Source: Methylobacillus sp. MM3
GTDB lineage: Bacteria > Pseudomonadota > Gammaproteobacteria > Burkholderiales > Methylophilaceae
Assembly: GCF_001645185.1 (NCBI RefSeq)
Contig: NZ_LXTQ01000001.1
Span: 186,001-250,000, forward strand
Direction: 5' to 3'
DNA length: 64,000 bases
Both the position numbers and the translations under genes were made by a program. Positions 1 to 7,693 of this stretch are shown here, piece by piece. The notes under the pieces are model-generated. The model had not been told where the DNA came from and did no database searches. It worked only from the letters and a program-made list of their open reading frames with translations. Within the stretch, counting starts at the first letter, position 1. Every line of letters starts with the position of its first letter.

Positions 1-2
1 GC

Positions 3-2489
3 GAACATTACGGCACGATACTCGAGAGCGGCGAGCTCAGGCTGGTGTTCGACGCCAATCGCGGCGAATTCAGCGTGTTTTATTACGAGCATCGTTTCCC
101 GGTCGATCCGCGCGAATATGCATACATCCTGGGCTACGGCCTCGATAAGCTGGGCGCGCGGCTTGGAACCGATCATCCGCAGGTGCTCCAGTTCCAGAGC
201 CTGGTGACCGCCTTCGGCCATCTGCCGGGGCGGCTGGAAACGGAACCCGAGAAAATCGCCGAGCGCAGCCGCGACAAGGAGATACTCAAACAGCACCTGG
301 CCGCGCTCCATGCTTCCAGCGCCGACATCGTGCAATTCATCGACGATATGCTCGCGGAATTCAACGGCGGAGCGGGCGAGCTGGATCGCTATGAGCTGCT
401 GCACAATCTGCTGAGTGCGCAGGCCTATCGGCTGGCCTACTGGCGTGTCGCGGCGGACGAGATCAATTACCGCCGGTTTTTCGATATCAATGACCTCGCC
501 GCATTGCGCATGGAAAATGCAACGGTGTTCGAGGCCACGCATCGCCTGATCTTTCAGTTGCTGTCCGCGGGTAAAGTCGACGGCCTGCGGCTCGACCATA
601 CCGACGGCCTGTACGATCCTGTGCAATATTTTCATCGACTGCGCCAGATGGCGGCGGTCCTGCAGCCCCCCGGGGCGTCCGAAGAAACGGAAAGAATGCC
701 GCTATACATAGTGGTCGAAAAGATACTCGCCGCACACGAGCATCTTCCCGAGCACTGGCCTATATCCGGCACCACCGGCTACGATTTCATGAACCTGTGC
801 AACGGGCTGTTCATCGATTCCGCCGCCGCAGAAAAAATGGATCGCATCTATGCCGGATTCATCGAGCAAAAACTGAATTTCGATGAGCTGCGTTATGCCA
901 GCAAGCGGCTGTTGATGCGCATCTCGATGACCGGCGAGCTTAACGTGCTGGCGCATCAGCTCGCGCTCATCGCACGGGCAGACCGAAGTACCTGCGATTA
1001 CACGCTGAATAACCTGCGCTCGGCGCTGGCCGAAGTCGTTTCCTGTTTTCCGGTATACCGCACTTATATTTCCGCCGAACAGGTGTCGCCGGAAGATGTG
1101 CGCCACGTCGATTGGGCCATCGGTATCGCCAAAAAACGCAGCCAGGCCGCCGACCTCGGCGTATTCGACTTCATCCGCGACGTGCTGCTGAAAACACGCG
1201 CCGAAGGCAAGAACCAGACATATCAGGAAGCCGTAATCAGCTTTGCGATGAAATTCCAGCAATACACCAGCCCGGTGATGGCGAAAGGCATGGAAGATAC
1301 ATCGTTTTATCTTTATAACCGGCTGATTTCGTTGAATGAGGTTGGCGGGGATCCGAGCCGGTTCGGCGTGCCGGTCAATGCTTTCCACCGCATCATGCAT
1401 GATCGCGCCAAGCGTTTCCCGCATGCGATGCTCGCTACCTCGACGCACGACAGCAAGCGATCCGAAGACGTTCGCGCCCGTATCAACGTGCTGTCGGAAA
1501 TGCCCGACGAGTGGCAGGAGCTTGTGGCTCGCTGGAGCCGCATCAACCAGGGGCTGATCCGTACTGTCGACGACAAGCCCGCGCCCAGCCGAAATGACGA
1601 ATACCTGCTATATCAGACGCTCATTGGCGTGTGGCCGCTTGAAGAACCGAATGTGGCTGGGCGCGCGGCACTATGCGAGCGCGTAGAGGCGTATATGCTT
1701 AAAGCCGTACGAGAGGCCAAGGCCTATAGCTCATGGATCAATCCCCGTACCGAGTATGAGGATGCCGTTACCGGCTTTGTACGCGACCTGATCGGTCGAA
1801 CCGGCAACAAGCGTTTCCTGACGAGCTTTCTTACCTTCCAGAAGCGTATCGCCCGGCAGGGCATGTTGAATAGCCTGTCGCAGGTGTTGCTCAAACTGAC
1901 CGCCCCCGGTGTGCCGGATATCTATCAGGGTACCGAAAGCTGGGATTTCAGTCTGGTCGACCCCGACAACCGGCGCAAAGTGGATTATCAAACCCGGCAG
2001 GCGATGCTGACCGCATTGCAGCAAGAATTTGAAGGGCCGCGTGAGGAAGTGGCCGCAAAGGCGCGCCATCTGCTCGATACTGCAAAAGACGGCCGCATCA
2101 AGCTTTATCTCCTCTGGAAAACGCTGATGCTGCGGAGACAGCACGAACTGCTGTTTCGCGACGGCGATTACCAGCCGCTCAAAGTCTCCGGGCGTCGCGC
2201 CGACCATGTCTGCGCATATCTGCGTCAACATGGCGGCCTGTCGATGATCGTGCTCACCCCGCGCCTGTTCCTGCCCTTGATCCGGCGCGAGTCGGGATTG
2301 CCGATAGGCCAGAATGTCTGGCGCCACACCTGGATCGAAATTCCCGGCACGTTGTCTGCATTTAAATGGCGTAATGTTTTTACCGAAGAGATTTTCGCTT
2401 CAGCCATGGCAGAAGATGGCGTAGTGATAGATCTTGCTTCTGTTTTCATGCGTTTTCCCTATGGGCTGCTGATATGCGGCGAGGAGTGA
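3..2489 (+). CDS. treY: Maltooligosyl trehalose synthase (TreY), 5' truncated by window edge
   Basis: TreY isomerises the reducing-end glucose of malto-oligosaccharides to an alpha,alpha-1,1 linkage, the first step of the TreY-TreZ trehalose route in the cytoplasm. The frame is open from base 3, so the true start lies outside the window; about 828 residues are visible of a family length near 900 or more. GH13 motifs are clear: DGLRLDHTDGL carries the nucleophile Asp, VVEKIL the acid/base Glu, and ATSTHDSKRSEDVRAR is the TreY form of the last conserved region. NYRRFFDINDLAALRME is another family signature. The next gene follows 34 bp later but has an unrelated role. The family assignment is firm; only the N-terminus is missing. 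Confidence 0.95.
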   Translation, partial: EHYGTILESGELRLVFDANRGEFSVFYYEHRFPVDPREYAYILGYGLDKLGARLGTDHPQVLQFQSLVTAFGHLPGRLETEPEKIAERSRDKEILKQHLAALHASSADIVQFIDDMLAEFNGGAGELDRYELLHNLLSAQAYRLAYWRVAADEINYRRFFDINDLAALRMENATVFEATHRLIFQLLSAGKVDGLRLDHTDGLYDPVQYFHRLRQMAAVLQPPGASEETERMPLYIVVEKILAAHEHLPEHWPISGTTGYDFMNLCNGLFIDSAAAEKMDRIYAGFIEQKLNFDELRYASKRLLMRISMTGELNVLAHQLALIARADRSTCDYTLNNLRSALAEVVSCFPVYRTYISAEQVSPEDVRHVDWAIGIAKKRSQAADLGVFDFIRDVLLKTRAEGKNQTYQEAVISFAMKFQQYTSPVMAKGMEDTSFYLYNRLISLNEVGGDPSRFGVPVNAFHRIMHDRAKRFPHAMLATSTHDSKRSEDVRARINVLSEMPDEWQELVARWSRINQGLIRTVDDKPAPSRNDEYLLYQTLIGVWPLEEPNVAGRAALCERVEAYMLKAVREAKAYSSWINPRTEYEDAVTGFVRDLIGRTGNKRFLTSFLTFQKRIARQGMLNSLSQVLLKLTAPGVPDIYQGTESWDFSLVDPDNRRKVDYQTRQAMLTALQQEFEGPREEVAAKARHLLDTAKDGRIKLYLLWKTLMLRRQHELLFRDGDYQPLKVSGRRADHVCAYLRQHGGLSMIVLTPRLFLPLIRRESGLPIGQNVWRHTWIEIPGTLSAFKWRNVFTEEIFASAMAEDGVVIDLASVFMRFPYGLLICGEE

Positions 2490-2523
2490 CGAAACCGGTA
2501 TTTCAAGGGTAGAAGGAGCAAAC

Positions 2524-3942
2524 ATGGCGCACTCAATCAAATACGCGTCTTTTCCAGGATCCGTTGTCATGCTCGGCTTCGGCAGTATCGGCCAGGCCAT
2601 GCTTCCTCTGCTGTTCCGGCATATCGATATCGCGCCGCAACGCGTTACCATCGTATCCCGGAGTGAAGACAAAACCGGCATCGCCAAAAAGTACGGCGTG
2701 GCTTTTATCGCCCAGCCACTGCTGGAAGGCAATTACGAAACCGTATTGGAGCCGCTGGTAAAAAAGGGCGATTTCCTGCTCAACCTGTCGGTCGAGGTTG
2801 CCAGCCTTGCATTGATACGCTTTTGCCGACGGTGTGGCGCCCTCTACCTGGACACTTGCATCGAGCCCTGGCCGGGACGCTATACAGATCCCGCAGCATC
2901 GCCTTCACAACGTTCCAACTATGCCTTGCGCGAGGAAATCCTGGCTTACCGCCTGGACAAGCGCAACGATCCAACCGCCGTGATCACGCACGGTGCCAAT
3001 CCCGGCCTTGCATCAATTTTCGTCAAGCAGGCCTTGCAGAATATTGCGGCAGATAATGGCCTGATTATTGAAAAACCTACCTGTTATGAAGAATGGGCCG
3101 AACTGGCCCGCAACCTCGATATCAAGGTTATTCATATTGCCGAACGCGATACGCAAATAACCGACAAGCGCAAGCAGCGCGATGAATTCGTGAATACATG
3201 GTCGGTGTCGGGCTTTTTGAGCGAGGGACTGCAGCCCGCCGAACTAGGGTGGGGGAGCCATGAAAAGCATTTTCCCGAGGATGGCGGCCGGCATGGGTTT
3301 GGGTCCGATGCAGCCATTTATCTGAATCGCCCGGGTGTGGGCACCCAGGTGCGCAGTTGGACACCGCTGGAAGGAAGTTACCATGGCTTTCTCGTTACGC
3401 ATGGCGAATCGATTTCTATTGCCGATCATCTGACCTTGCGAGAAAACGGAGAGATTGTTTATCGCCCCACTGTGCACTATGCCTACCATCCCTGCGATGA
3501 TGCCGTACTTTCGCTCCATGAGCTCGCGGGGAGAAACTGGCAACCTCAACGCGGCAAACGCATTCTGCGCGAGGAAATCATAGAGGGCGTGGACGAACTG
3601 GGAGTGCTGCTGATGGGCAACAGCAAAGGCGTCTATTGGTATGGCTCGCGCTTGAGTATCAAGCAAGCGCGCAAACTGGTGCCGCATAACACTGCGACCA
3701 GCTTGCAGGTGGTCGCGGGCGTGCTGGGCGGAATGGTGTGGGCGATCAAAAACCCGGATGCCGGAGCAGTCGAGCCCGACGATATCGATTACGAAGCAGT
3801 ACTGGATATCGCAAAGCCTTATCTCGGCGAGATCGTCGGCGTATATGACGACTGGACGCCACTTTGCAACCGCAGCCCCTTATTCAGTGAACCCATGGAT
3901 TCGGAAGACCCGTGGCAATTCGTCAATTTTCGGGTGGGCTAA
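2524..3942 (+). CDS. hss: Homospermidine synthase
   Basis: Predicted NAD-dependent homospermidine synthase, which joins two putrescines (or putrescine and spermidine) into sym-homospermidine. The 472-residue length is that of the bacterial enzyme. A Rossmann motif sits near residues 16-30 (VVMLGFGSIGQAMLPLL), followed by saccharopine-dehydrogenase-like sequence; HGANPGLAS and NTATSLQVVAGVLGGM are typical of the family. A Shine-Dalgarno sequence (AGAAGGAG) precedes the ATG. A PuuB-like oxidoreductase starts 35 bp downstream, so the two may form a small polyamine unit. The pairing is an inference from order; the enzyme family is recognised from sequence. Confidence 0.9.
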   Translation: MAHSIKYASFPGSVVMLGFGSIGQAMLPLLFRHIDIAPQRVTIVSRSEDKTGIAKKYGVAFIAQPLLEGNYETVLEPLVKKGDFLLNLSVEVASLALIRFCRRCGALYLDTCIEPWPGRYTDPAASPSQRSNYALREEILAYRLDKRNDPTAVITHGANPGLASIFVKQALQNIAADNGLIIEKPTCYEEWAELARNLDIKVIHIAERDTQITDKRKQRDEFVNTWSVSGFLSEGLQPAELGWGSHEKHFPEDGGRHGFGSDAAIYLNRPGVGTQVRSWTPLEGSYHGFLVTHGESISIADHLTLRENGEIVYRPTVHYAYHPCDDAVLSLHELAGRNWQPQRGKRILREEIIEGVDELGVLLMGNSKGVYWYGSRLSIKQARKLVPHNTATSLQVVAGVLGGMVWAIKNPDAGAVEPDDIDYEAVLDIAKPYLGEIVGVYDDWTPLCNRSPLFSEPMDSEDPWQFVNFRVG

Positions 3943-3977
3943 AGCTAGATATCACTTTAAATATTTTATTTAACTAA

Positions 3978-5282
3978 ATGTTACTTAAAAAAGAACTCGG
4001 TCTTATCGAGAATTCCTACTACGAGGCAAGCGTAGTTCGCCCGCCGCCTGCACCCGCGCTTTCCGAGCACGTGAATTGCGACGTCTGTGTCGTCGGGGCC
4101 GGCTATGCCGGAATATCGGCAGCATTGGAACTGGCTGAGCGCGGTTATTCGGTCGTGCTGCTCGAAGCCCAGCGGGCAGGTTGGGGCGCCTCGGGAAGAA
4201 ACGGCGGGCAAGCAATCGTAGGCTTCGGCCATGCCGGAGAATGCGCCATCGAAAAACAGTTTTCGCCCGCAGAAGCCAGGCAAGCCTGGGATATCACGGT
4301 TGAAGGCCTGGCACTGCTGCGTCAGCGCATCGATCGTTATGCCATCGATTGCGACTACGCACCGGGCTACCTGAGCCTGTCCGTTCGCGAAAAAAAATCG
4401 CGCATGCTCGAAAAATGGGCGCGGCATGTCATGCAGGTTTATGAGTATCCATTGCAACTTATTGGTCCGGATGAGATTTCCAGCTGGATTGCCAGCGAAC
4501 GGTTTCATTCCGGTGTGTACGATGCCAACTCCGGCCACCTGCATCCATTGAAGTATTGCCTCGGCCTAGCCGCCGCCGCGCGCAAAGCCGGCGTACTGGT
4601 TTTTGAAAACTCGCCTGTATACGTCATCCAGCGCGGGGAGAGGCCGGTCGTCAAAACGGCGCAGGGCGAAGTGACCTGCCGGTTTGTGGTGCTGGCCGGG
4701 AACGTCTACCTCGGCGAATACGGCGATGAAGTGGCGCCCGAGTTGACCGCAAGCATCGTGCCGATCGGTACCTACATGATTGCGACCACTCCCATGGGGA
4801 AAGCTCGTGCCGATGCATTGATGCCGCACCGTGCCGCCGTATCCGACACCAATTTCGTGCTCGATTATTTCCGGCTCAGCGCCGATCATCGATTGCTATT
4901 TGGTGCGGGCGATAGCTATAGCGGCAGCACTCCCCGCAATCTGATCGAACGTATCAGGAATCGCATGGTGGATGTATTCCCGCAACTCAAGGATTTATCC
5001 ATCGAATATGCCTGGGGAGGATTTGTGGATTTAACCATGAACCAGGCTCCGGCTTTTGGCCGTCTGCAGCGAAATATCTATTATCTCCACGGTTTCTCGG
5101 GCCATGGGCTTGCATTGACCGGCATGGCAGGAAAACTGGTAGCGGAAACGATTGCGGGCCAGGCAGAACGCTTCGATCTTTTTACGCGCATCCGGCATTT
5201 GCCATTCCCCGGAGGAAAACTCATGCGCACGCCGGCACTCATGCTCGGTATGTGGTATTACCGCTTGCGAGACATGTTATGA
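3978..5282 (+). CDS. FAD-dependent amine oxidoreductase, gamma-glutamylputrescine oxidase (PuuB)-like
   Basis: A DAO-superfamily flavoprotein of 434 residues. The FAD-binding motif VVGAGYAGISAALELAERGY lies near residues 38-57, followed by the PuuB/OrdL-like GWGASGRNGGQ, and the C-terminal HGFSGHGLALTGMAGK closes the FAD domain. PuuB-type enzymes oxidise gamma-glutamylated amines, but this one could act on another N-substituted amino acid such as an N-methylated one. It lies between a homospermidine synthase and a convergent XRE-cupin regulator of the PuuR type, which favours a polyamine substrate. The upstream gap (3943-3977) is AT-rich and contains ATTTTATTTAA, also found near mgdA and the porin gene. 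The exact substrate is unknown. Confidence 0.75.
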   Translation: MLLKKELGLIENSYYEASVVRPPPAPALSEHVNCDVCVVGAGYAGISAALELAERGYSVVLLEAQRAGWGASGRNGGQAIVGFGHAGECAIEKQFSPAEARQAWDITVEGLALLRQRIDRYAIDCDYAPGYLSLSVREKKSRMLEKWARHVMQVYEYPLQLIGPDEISSWIASERFHSGVYDANSGHLHPLKYCLGLAAAARKAGVLVFENSPVYVIQRGERPVVKTAQGEVTCRFVVLAGNVYLGEYGDEVAPELTASIVPIGTYMIATTPMGKARADALMPHRAAVSDTNFVLDYFRLSADHRLLFGAGDSYSGSTPRNLIERIRNRMVDVFPQLKDLSIEYAWGGFVDLTMNQAPAFGRLQRNIYYLHGFSGHGLALTGMAGKLVAETIAGQAERFDLFTRIRHLPFPGGKLMRTPALMLGMWYYRLRDML

Positions 5283-5312
5283 AACGCAAGCGGCACATGC
5301 CTGCACGATGAA

Positions 5313-5948
5313 TTATTCAGTGTCCACAGAATCCGGATTTCCGTAATGAATGATCGCCAGAAAGCGTATCGGCATCTGGATCAATTTTTCCGGACGGTGC
5401 GGCAGTTCTCCGCGAAAGGTCAGTGAGTCGCCGGGCTCCAGCACGAAGGATTCGCCTCCCACGCTGTATTCAACCACCCCTTCCAGCATGTAGATGAACT
5501 CGGTGCCGGGATGCTCGAAGGGCGGGAACTCCTCGTCCTGTTCCTCCAGCGACACCAGGAAAGGTTCGAAGACTTTCTGCGGCCCCTGGTCGTAGGCCAG
5601 TAACTGATAGGTATGTCCGCAACGGGTACCTCTGCGCACGACCTCCATTCCCTGGCCGTTCTTGACGAACTGCGCGCCGCCCGACGGTGCGTTGTAGTCG
5701 CGGAAGAGGCGTGAGAGGGTCACGCCGAGCGAGTTGGCCAACTGCTCCAGGGTATCGAGGCTGGTGGATGCCAGGCCATTTTCAATCTTGCTTAACATCC
5801 CGCGGCTGATACCTGCACGCTGCGAAATTTCGGCAATCGTCAGGCCGTGCTGTTGCCTGAGCTGGCGGATCGTATGTCCCAGATAGGCATCGAGCGTGTT
5901 GCCGGCAAGGGTGGCATTGGAGGGGACGGTCTGAAGCGAGGTTGTCAT
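5313..5948 (-). CDS. XRE-family regulator with C-terminal cupin (PuuR-like)
   Basis: A 211-residue transcription factor. The N-terminal helix-turn-helix (about residues 25-80) has IRQLRQQHGLTIAEISQRAG and GMLSKIENGLASTSLDTLEQLA. The C-terminal cupin (about 125-205) has FPPFEHPGTEFIYMLEG and LEPGDSLTFRGELPHRPE. This architecture is that of PuuR and related regulators, which sense small amines or amino acids through the cupin. It is transcribed divergently from mgdABCD with 224 bp between the starts and converges on the PuuB-like gene. It therefore probably controls one or both and may autoregulate. Candidate binding sites are the three ATGTTTCA copies in the intergenic region. Regulator type is secure; the effector is not known. 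Confidence 0.85.
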   Translation of the reverse strand: MTTSLQTVPSNATLAGNTLDAYLGHTIRQLRQQHGLTIAEISQRAGISRGMLSKIENGLASTSLDTLEQLANSLGVTLSRLFRDYNAPSGGAQFVKNGQGMEVVRRGTRCGHTYQLLAYDQGPQKVFEPFLVSLEEQDEEFPPFEHPGTEFIYMLEGVVEYSVGGESFVLEPGDSLTFRGELPHRPEKLIQMPIRFLAIIHYGNPDSVDTE

Positions 5949-6009
5949 GGGCTACCTTAAAGTACGTAACGGTCTAATTCTACACAAAAAATTCACTTGC
6001 TCCCATCTT

Positions 6010-6091
6010 ATGTTTCATTTTATTTAAAAATGTTTCACAAATTGTATTGACACCCGATTTTGGTTATGGATAAATAGCGCCTAATGTTTCA
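6010..6091 (+). promoter_or_regulatory. Candidate mgd promoter with three ATGTTTCA operator repeats
   Basis: TTGACA (6047-6052) and ATAAAT (6070-6075) are spaced by 17 bp and make a good sigma-70 promoter pointing at mgdA. ATGTTTCA occurs at 6010-6017, 6030-6037 and 6084-6091; the first two are 20 bp apart, about two helical turns, and flank the promoter together with the third. The divergent XRE-cupin regulator is the obvious candidate to bind them (inference). Confidence 0.55.
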
Positions 6092-6172
6092 TGTCATTAA
6101 ATTAAGTTGATTGGTCGTGCGCTTGGTTTTATGGCAAATTGAAGAAAAAATACCTCAATATAGGAAACGGCA

Positions 6173-7414
6173 ATGCCACTAAGACTGCTTAAATACGCAA
6201 TGAGCCGGGAACACCCGGCGCCGCGTTTTTTCCGGGCCTGTGAAACGCCCAAGAAAAGTTACGATGCTGTGATTATTGGCGGGGGCGGTCATGGGTTAGC
6301 CGCAGCGTATTACCTCGCTCGTGATCACGGCATCACCAATGTCGCAGTGCTGGAGCGCGGTTACATCGGCGGCGGCAACACCGGCCGCAACACCACGATC
6401 GTTCGCTCCAACTACCTCACACCCGAAGGCGTGAATTTCTACAACGCCAGCGTCAAGCTTTTCGAAGATCTCTCGCAGGATCTCGACCTCAATCTCTTCT
6501 ACTCGACCCGCGGTCACTTCACTCTCGCCCATACCGAATCCGCCATGCGCACCATGCGCTGGCGTGCAGAGGTAAACAAGCATGTCGGCGTGGAAAGCTA
6601 TGTCGTCGGTCCGGATGAAATCTCCAAGGCCTGCCCGCAACTGGATATCAGCTGCAGCGGACAGGCGCCCATCCTCGGCGCGCTGTATCACGCACCGGGC
6701 TCGGTAGCGCGTCACGATGCGGTCGCCTGGGGTTACGCGCGCGGTGCTGACCATATGGGCGTGGAAATTTTCCAGAGTACCGAAGTCACCGGTATCGATG
6801 TGCAAGGCGGCAAGGTCAAGGGCGTGCAGACCAATCGCGGTTACATCTCCACTAATAAGGTATTGTCAGCCGTAGCCGGGTTCACTCCCCGCGTGTGCAA
6901 GATGGTGGACGTCCAGACGCCGATCATCATCCAGCCGCTTCAGGCATGCGTCAGCGAGCCAATGAAACCCTGGCTGGATACCATCCTGGTTTCAGGCAGC
7001 CTGCACGTGTATGTCAGCCAGTCCTCCCGCGGTGAACTGGTGATGGGCTCATCGCTCGATCCGTATGAAGTCCACTCGACGCGCTCGTCGCTGGATTTCG
7101 TCGAGGGACTGACGACGCATATCCTGGATATGTTCCCCTTCCTTTCCAACGTCAAGGTAGTGCGGCAGTGGGCCGGCATGGCCGATATCACGCCCGACTT
7201 CGCGCCCATCATGGGCAAGACGCCGGTGGAAGGTTTCTACCTCGATGCCGGCTGGGGAACCTGGGGCTTCAAGGCCACGCCGATCAGCGGCAAGACCATG
7301 GCCGAGACGATCGCCAATGATCGCGCGCCGGATCTGATCAATTCCTTCCGCCTGTCGCGTTTCGAAGAATACGAGCTGACCGGGGAAAAGGGTGCCGCTT
7401 CGGTCGGTCACTAA
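6173..7414 (+). CDS. mgdA: N-methylglutamate dehydrogenase subunit A (sarcosine oxidase beta-like)
   Basis: First gene of the N-methylglutamate (NMG) pathway. It is a 413-residue homologue of the beta subunit of heterotetrameric sarcosine oxidase, the FAD-containing subunit where the N-methyl amino acid is oxidised. The dinucleotide motif AVIIGGGGHGLAAAYYLA is near residues 32-49, followed by LERGYIGGGNTGRNTTIVRSNYL, the flavin-contacting segment of the family, and GWGTWGFKATPISGKTMAE at the C-terminus. The run of beta, delta, alpha and gamma subunits next to gmaS and mgsABC separates NMG dehydrogenase from ordinary sarcosine oxidase. The ATG at 6173 follows AGGAAA at about 9 bp. Function by context and homology is strong. 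Confidence 0.9.
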   Translation: MPLRLLKYAMSREHPAPRFFRACETPKKSYDAVIIGGGGHGLAAAYYLARDHGITNVAVLERGYIGGGNTGRNTTIVRSNYLTPEGVNFYNASVKLFEDLSQDLDLNLFYSTRGHFTLAHTESAMRTMRWRAEVNKHVGVESYVVGPDEISKACPQLDISCSGQAPILGALYHAPGSVARHDAVAWGYARGADHMGVEIFQSTEVTGIDVQGGKVKGVQTNRGYISTNKVLSAVAGFTPRVCKMVDVQTPIIIQPLQACVSEPMKPWLDTILVSGSLHVYVSQSSRGELVMGSSLDPYEVHSTRSSLDFVEGLTTHILDMFPFLSNVKVVRQWAGMADITPDFAPIMGKTPVEGFYLDAGWGTWGFKATPISGKTMAETIANDRAPDLINSFRLSRFEEYELTGEKGAASVGH

Positions 7415-7429
7415 GCAAGGGATACAGCC

Positions 7430-7693
7430 ATGAAATTACTGAAATGTCCGATGAATGGAGTCCGCCCGCTGAGCGAGTTCGTGTTCGGCGGCGAAGTTCG
7501 CGAAATGCCGGATCCGAACACCTGTAGCGACAAGGAGTGGGCAACTTACGTGCACCATCGCAACGGTGCGCCTGGAATGAAAAAAGAGTGGTGGTACCAC
7601 GGCCCCAGCGGCACCTGGTTCATCGCCGAAAGAAACACAATGACCGACGAGGTGGCGCGTACCTACCTTTACGGCCAGGAGGACAAGCAATGA
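7430..7693 (+). CDS. mgdB: N-methylglutamate dehydrogenase subunit B (sarcosine oxidase delta-like)
   Basis: An 87-residue homologue of the small delta subunit of heterotetrameric sarcosine oxidase. The N-terminal KCPMNGVRP and the central SDKEWATYVHHRN match the delta family. In sarcosine oxidase delta a zinc is held by Cys6, Cys9, a His near 59 and Cys63. Here Cys6 and a His at 57 remain, but position 9 is Asn and no Cys follows the His (YHGPSGTWF), so the classical zinc site looks incomplete. The gene overlaps the next start by 4 bp (ATGA), as expected for coupled translation of complex subunits. Confidence 0.88.
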   Translation: MKLLKCPMNGVRPLSEFVFGGEVREMPDPNTCSDKEWATYVHHRNGAPGMKKEWWYHGPSGTWFIAERNTMTDEVARTYLYGQEDKQ

